From JBKJML01 sp046596415 (GTDB lineage Bacteria; Actinomycetota; Thermoleophilia; Gaiellales; Gaiellaceae), in NCBI GenBank assembly GCA_046596415.1, contig JBKJML010000234.1, forward strand, positions 1 through 8,006: a stretch of DNA of 8,006 nt, read 5' to 3'. The position numbers were made by a program, and so were the translations under genes. Positions 5,381 through 8,006 of the stretch are shown here, one piece after another. Under the pieces are notes generated by a model. That model searched no databases. It saw only the letters and a program-made list of their open reading frames with translations, and had not been told where the DNA came from. Every line of letters starts with the position of its first letter. The stretch's first letter is position 1.

Positions 5381-6738
5381 AGCGCCGGAAACAAGATGAC
5401 GTCGCGGATCGTGTCGCTGCCGGAGAGGAGCATCACGAGTCGGTCGACGCCGAGGCCGAGCCCGCCGGTCGGCGGCATCCCGTAGGAGAGCGCTTCGACG
5501 TAGTCCGGGTCGCCCGGCTCCGCCTCGACGTTGCCGCCGGCGCCCTCGGCAGCCTGCATGTCGAAGCGGGCGGCCTGGTCCTCCGAGTCGTTGATCTCGG
5601 TGAACGCGTTCCCGAACTCGGTCCCGCCGACGAAGTACTCGAACCGCTCGACAATCGTCGGGTCGTCGTCGGTCGGGCGCGCGAACGGCGAGAGCTCGAC
5701 CGGATAGTCGTAGAGGATCGTCGGCTGGATGAGGCGCGGCTCGACGTACGCGGTGAGCGCCTTGTCGACGAGCTGCGACCAGGTCTTGTCGTTCTTCGTC
5801 TCCACCCCACGCTCGGTGAGACGGGTGCGCAACCCCTCGACGTCACGCGTCCAGAGGTCGTGTTCGTCGAGCGCATCGACGAGCTTCAGTCGCTGCCAGG
5901 GAGCCTTCAGGTCGACCTCGTGTCCGCGGAACCTGGCTTTCGTCGTCCCGGTCGTCTCGAGTGCGACGCGCTCGACGAGCGTCTCCATGCGCACCATCGT
6001 GTCCCCATAGTCGGCATACGCCTCGTACCACTCGAGCATCGTGAACTCCGGGTTGTGCTTGTACGAGACGCCCTCGTTGCGGAAGTCCTTGCCGATCTCG
6101 TACACCCGCTCGAGGCCGCCGACGATCAGGCGCTTCAGATAGAGCTCGGTTGCGACGCGCAGGTAGAGATCCTGGTCGAGCTCGTTGTGATGGGTGACGA
6201 ACGGTCGTGCAAACGCGCCGCCGTAGCGGGGCTGCAGCACCGGCGTCTCGACCTCGATGAAGCCCTCGCCGTCGAGGTAGCGGCGGATCGCGGCGACGAC
6301 GCGGGAGCGGAGCAGGAACGTCTCCCTGGTCTCCTCGTTCATCAGCAGGTCGAGATAGCGCTTGCGGTAGCGCAACTCGACGTCGGTGACACCATGGAAG
6401 GTGTCCGGCAGCGGGCTCCGGTTCTTTGCGAGCAGCGTCACCTCGTCGACGGCGAGCGATGGCTCGCCGCGACGGGTGCGAGCCGGTGAGCCGACAGCGC
6501 CGATGAGATCGCCGAGGTCGAGGTCGATCTCGCCCGTGCGGCTCGTGTCACAAAGAAGCTGGAGCCGGCCGGAGCGGTCGACGAGATCGACGAAGACGAG
6601 CTTGCCATGGCCTCGCCGGCCGAGGACGCGTCCGGCGAGGCGGCGCTTCTCGGACGACTCCTGTCCCGGATCGAGCGGCTCGGTCTCGGCGCGGACCGAA
6701 GCGATCTCGTCCCGGTCGGGAAAGCGCTTCGGCAGCAT
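5368..6738 (-). CDS. lysS: Lysyl-tRNA synthetase, class II
   Basis: The enzyme charges tRNA-Lys with lysine using ATP, in the cytoplasm. The 456-residue protein shows an OB-fold anticodon-binding domain (about 33-105, with LAGRVLGRRGHGKLVFVDL) and a class II catalytic core: motif 1 around 149-166 ending in ETP, the LysRS-specific GGAFARPF at 173-180, motif 2 FRNEG at 219-223 followed by HNPEFTMLE, and motif 3 GLGLGVDR ending at R433. It closes with TIRDVILFPALK, as E. coli LysS does with TIRDVILFPAM. The start ATG at 6738 is the only possibility, because the upstream in-frame codons contain no start before a TGA at 6783-6781. The protein therefore lacks roughly the first 35-40 residues of E. 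coli LysS, including the leading RREKL-type helix. It lies 10 bases after greA with no clear Shine-Dalgarno, so it is probably the second gene of a greA-lysS operon. Confidence 0.96.
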   Translation of the reverse strand: MLPKRFPDRDEIASVRAETEPLDPGQESSEKRRLAGRVLGRRGHGKLVFVDLVDRSGRLQLLCDTSRTGEIDLDLGDLIGAVGSPARTRRGEPSLAVDEVTLLAKNRSPLPDTFHGVTDVELRYRKRYLDLLMNEETRETFLLRSRVVAAIRRYLDGEGFIEVETPVLQPRYGGAFARPFVTHHNELDQDLYLRVATELYLKRLIVGGLERVYEIGKDFRNEGVSYKHNPEFTMLEWYEAYADYGDTMVRMETLVERVALETTGTTKARFRGHEVDLKAPWQRLKLVDALDEHDLWTRDVEGLRTRLTERGVETKNDKTWSQLVDKALTAYVEPRLIQPTILYDYPVELSPFARPTDDDPTIVERFEYFVGGTEFGNAFTEINDSEDQAARFDMQAAEGAGGNVEAEPGDPDYVEALSYGMPPTGGLGLGVDRLVMLLSGSDTIRDVILFPALKER

Positions 6739-6748
6739 GGCGGGAAGC

Positions 6749-7222
6749 CTACGCTGCTTTGATGTCGAGGATCTTGAACTTCAGAGATCCTCGGGGGGCG
6801 GCGACCTCGACGACCTCGCCCTTCTTCTTGCCGATGATCGCCCTGCCGACCGGAGACTCGTTCGAGAGCTTCTGCTCCGACGGGTTCGCCTCGGCAGACC
6901 CGACGATCTGGTACTCGACGGTCACGTTCGCGTCCATGTCCTTCAGCCGCACCGTGGCGCCGACCGAGACGACGCTCGTGTCGACGTCCCCGGCTTCGAT
7001 GACGCGCGCCGAGAGGAGCCGGTCCTCGAGCTGGGCGATCTTGTGCTCGAGCATCGCCTGCTCGTTCTTCGCGTCGTCGTACTCGGCGTTCTCGGAGATG
7101 TCCCCGAACTCGCGGGCGACGCGAATGCGCTCGGCGACTTCCCGTCGCTTGTCGCTCGACAGGTACTCGATCTCGTGCTTGAGCTTCTCGTGCCCCTCGG
7201 GGGTGAGAATGACTTCCTTCAA
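6749..7222 (-). CDS. greA: Transcript cleavage (elongation) factor GreA
   Basis: GreA enters the RNA polymerase secondary channel and stimulates cleavage of the 3' end of backtracked RNA. From the TTG at 7222 the protein is 157 residues (E. coli: 158). The N-terminal half is a coiled-coil hairpin whose tip carries FGDISENAEY with the acidic residues D41 and E44 at the same positions as in E. coli. The C-terminal half from about 82 is the FKBP-like domain, including SNESPVGRAIIGKKKGE. The TTG is chosen because AGGAGG lies six bases before it; the neighbouring GTG codon is only three bases from that site, and an ATG at 7258 would add 12 unrelated residues and lies in the T-run region of the leader. 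The gene is divergent from dusB and leads the lysS transcript. Its leader contains a strong promoter and an attenuator-like hairpin. Confidence 0.95.
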   Translation of the reverse strand: MKEVILTPEGHEKLKHEIEYLSSDKRREVAERIRVAREFGDISENAEYDDAKNEQAMLEHKIAQLEDRLLSARVIEAGDVDTSVVSVGATVRLKDMDANVTVEYQIVGSAEANPSEQKLSNESPVGRAIIGKKKGEVVEVAAPRGSLKFKILDIKAA

Positions 7223-7228
7223 CACCGG

Positions 7229-7234
7229 CCTCCT
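7229..7234 (-). promoter_or_regulatory. Consensus Shine-Dalgarno of greA
   Basis: The minus strand reads AGGAGG with a six-base spacer to the TTG at 7222, deciding the start. Upstream, CGGCC at 7252-7248 could pair with GGCCG at 7230-7226 and cover two bases of this site, a weak possibility for occlusion. Confidence 0.75.
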
Positions 7235-7256
7235 AGAAATGACCCCGGGCCGAACC

Positions 7257-7283
7257 AAAAAAACAGGCGCGGGTGCGCCGTGC
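7257..7283 (-). terminator. Intrinsic-terminator-like hairpin with seven T in the greA leader (candidate attenuator)
   Basis: On the minus strand GGCGC (7279-7275) and GCGCC (7270-7266) pair around the loop ACCC. With one bulged C (7280) the stem extends by A-U, C-G and G-U to 7283/7263. It is followed directly by an uninterrupted T7 run (7263-7257), striking in so GC-rich a region. It lies between the greA promoter and the greA start codon, about four bases from the predicted transcription start, so it can only act on greA transcripts. Nothing upstream on this strand within the window needs a terminator, because dusB is divergent. Confidence 0.7.
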
Positions 7284-7291
7284 GGTCGGCA

Positions 7292-7320
7292 ATGCTACCG
7301 GTCGCAACGAAACTCGTCAA
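7292..7320 (-). promoter_or_regulatory. Sigma70-type promoter of the greA-lysS unit
   Basis: On the minus strand TTGACG (7320-7315) is separated by exactly 17 bases from TAGCAT (7297-7292), five and four matches to the two consensus hexamers at optimal spacing. The predicted start is near 7286. It is the best promoter in the window. Its -35 lies in the stretch where the -35 of the divergent dusB promoter would also fall. Confidence 0.75.
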
Positions 7321-7333
7321 CAGGGCCGGCGGC

Positions 7334-7339
7334 TACCAT
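7334..7339 (+). promoter_or_regulatory. Candidate -10 element for a leaderless dusB transcript
   Basis: TACCAT (TAnnnT type) is followed by seven bases and then the dusB ATG, so the transcript would start at or beside the A of ATG. No Shine-Dalgarno is present before the ATG, in agreement. No good -35 is visible; its expected position (about 7311-7316) overlaps the greA -35. Confidence 0.45.
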
Positions 7340-7346
7340 CCTCCGA

Positions 7347-8006
7347 ATGGAGATCGACCTGCGCAGCCCCTGGCGGATCGGGCCTGTCGAGGTGCCCACC
7401 CGTCTCGTCCTCGCGCCGATGGCAGGCGTCAGCGTGCAGGCGTTCCGCCGTCAGGGCCGTCGCTTCGGGGCGGGGCTCGTCTGCTCGGAGATGGTCTCCT
7501 GCGCCGGGATCGAGCACCGCAACGAAAAGACGCTCGGCTACCTGCGCGTCGCCTCGGACGAGCATCCGCTCGCGATCCAGATCTTCGGCTCGAACCCGTC
7601 CACGATGGCCGAGGCCGCTCGCATGGTAGAGGCTGCCGGCGCAGACATCGTCGACATCAACTTCGGTTGCCCGGTCCGGAAGGTGACGAAGACCGGCGCG
7701 GGCGCGACGCTGCTCGATGACGCCGACCTCGCTTGCGGGATCGTCTCGGCCGTTGCCGACGCGGTCGATGTGCCGGTGAGCGTCAAGATGCGCCGCGGCC
7801 TACGCGACGGCTCGCGCACCTGCCTCGAGGTAGGCCCTCGCCTCGTCGAGGCGGGCGCGCAGGTTCTGACTCTCCACCCCCGCTCCGCGCAGCAGATGTA
7901 CACCGGCAGCGCCGACCATTCGCTCACGGCCGAGCTCGTCGCGCTCGTCACCGTGCCGGTGATCGCCTCGGGTGATGTCACGTCGCGCGCGCGGGCCCAG
8001 TCGGTG
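7347..8006 (+). CDS. dusB: tRNA-dihydrouridine synthase, DusB type (C terminus beyond the window)
   Basis: The FMN- and NADPH-dependent enzyme reduces specific uridines in tRNA to dihydrouridine. The 220 residues present cover most of the TIM-barrel: APMAGVS at 23-29, SEM at 47-49, QIFG at 78-81, the active-site signature DINFGCPVRKVTK with catalytic C108, GAGATLL at 117-123, the FMN-contacting K147, LHPRS with H177, and GD near 209 before the phosphate-binding end of the barrel. The C-terminal helical tRNA-binding domain is off the right edge. ATG at 7347 gives the standard DusB N terminus (short strand before APMAG) and no other start is needed. In the first motif the usual acidic or polar residue after GV[ST] is V30, and the histidine motif reads LHPRS rather than the common LHGRT. 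The gene is divergent from greA; in Bacillus dusB lies next to lysS in the same orientation. Confidence 0.93.
   Translation, partial: MEIDLRSPWRIGPVEVPTRLVLAPMAGVSVQAFRRQGRRFGAGLVCSEMVSCAGIEHRNEKTLGYLRVASDEHPLAIQIFGSNPSTMAEAARMVEAAGADIVDINFGCPVRKVTKTGAGATLLDDADLACGIVSAVADAVDVPVSVKMRRGLRDGSRTCLEVGPRLVEAGAQVLTLHPRSAQQMYTGSADHSLTAELVALVTVPVIASGDVTSRARAQSV

Noticed and set aside
6739..6748. Possible T-box or other riboswitch before lysS
   Set aside because: Only 10 bases separate greA and lysS, leaving no room for a leader RNA; the greA leader is about 64 bases and lacks any T-box feature.
6386..7720. 444-codon open frame on the plus strand opposite lysS and greA and running into dusB
   Set aside because: It overlaps two or three clearly recognised genes, crosses two promoters, and its translation is low-complexity Arg/Asp/Leu with no recognisable motif.
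1..8006. Mobile elements, CRISPR arrays, toxin-antitoxin or defence genes
   Set aside because: All coding space is filled by conserved housekeeping genes plus the Wzz-like gene; no transposase, regular repeats or small gene pairs are seen on either strand.

Overview
The window is about 8 kb of compact, GC-rich chromosome from what looks like an actinobacterium. The gene set, the full-length ClpC1-type ClpC with an LGF ClpP-binding loop, the CarD gene, the TTG starts and the apparently leaderless starts all fit. A deep-branching class such as Thermoleophilia is my best guess, but this is inference; nothing in the window fixes the class. No mobile element, CRISPR array, tRNA or rRNA is visible, and no gap between genes exceeds about 210 bases.

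Layout, right to left, since all genes but one lie on the minus strand. At the right edge dusB (tRNA dihydrouridine synthase, cut by the window end) runs rightward. Back to back with it, greA (transcript-cleavage factor), lysS (class II lysyl-tRNA synthetase) and a Wzz/YveK-like membrane protein run leftward. greA and lysS are 10 bases apart; lysS and the membrane-protein gene overlap by one base in TGATG. After a 114-base gap carrying an inverted repeat comes clpC (AAA+ unfoldase), closed by a perfect 14-bp hairpin. radA (branch-migration ATPase) follows as its own unit, and then the first 32 codons of carD (RNA polymerase-binding regulator) run off the left edge.

The theme is information processing and protein quality control: tRNA modification and charging, transcript elongation and initiation, proteolysis and recombination repair. 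The order dusB - lysS - clpC - radA resembles the Bacillus dusB-lysS...ctsR-mcsAB-clpC-radA-disA block and the mycobacterial lysS-lsr2-clpC1 ... radA/carD block. Here ctsR, mcsA, mcsB and disA are absent from the corresponding positions. The slot held by lsr2 in mycobacteria holds the Wzz-like protein, which has a proline-rich cytoplasmic tail ending in a small domain I do not recognise.

The most interesting DNA signals are regulatory. The greA leader has a good promoter (TTGACG, 17-base spacer, TAGCAT) followed almost at once by a hairpin and a run of seven T: an intrinsic-terminator-like attenuator ahead of a gene whose product acts on stalled polymerase. A similar hairpin with a short T run lies upstream of carD, another polymerase-binding factor. 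clpC, greA and carD all begin with TTG, while radA and dusB lack a Shine-Dalgarno and have a -10-like hexamer 6-7 bases before the start codon. I see no undescribed multi-gene defence or biosynthetic system here.
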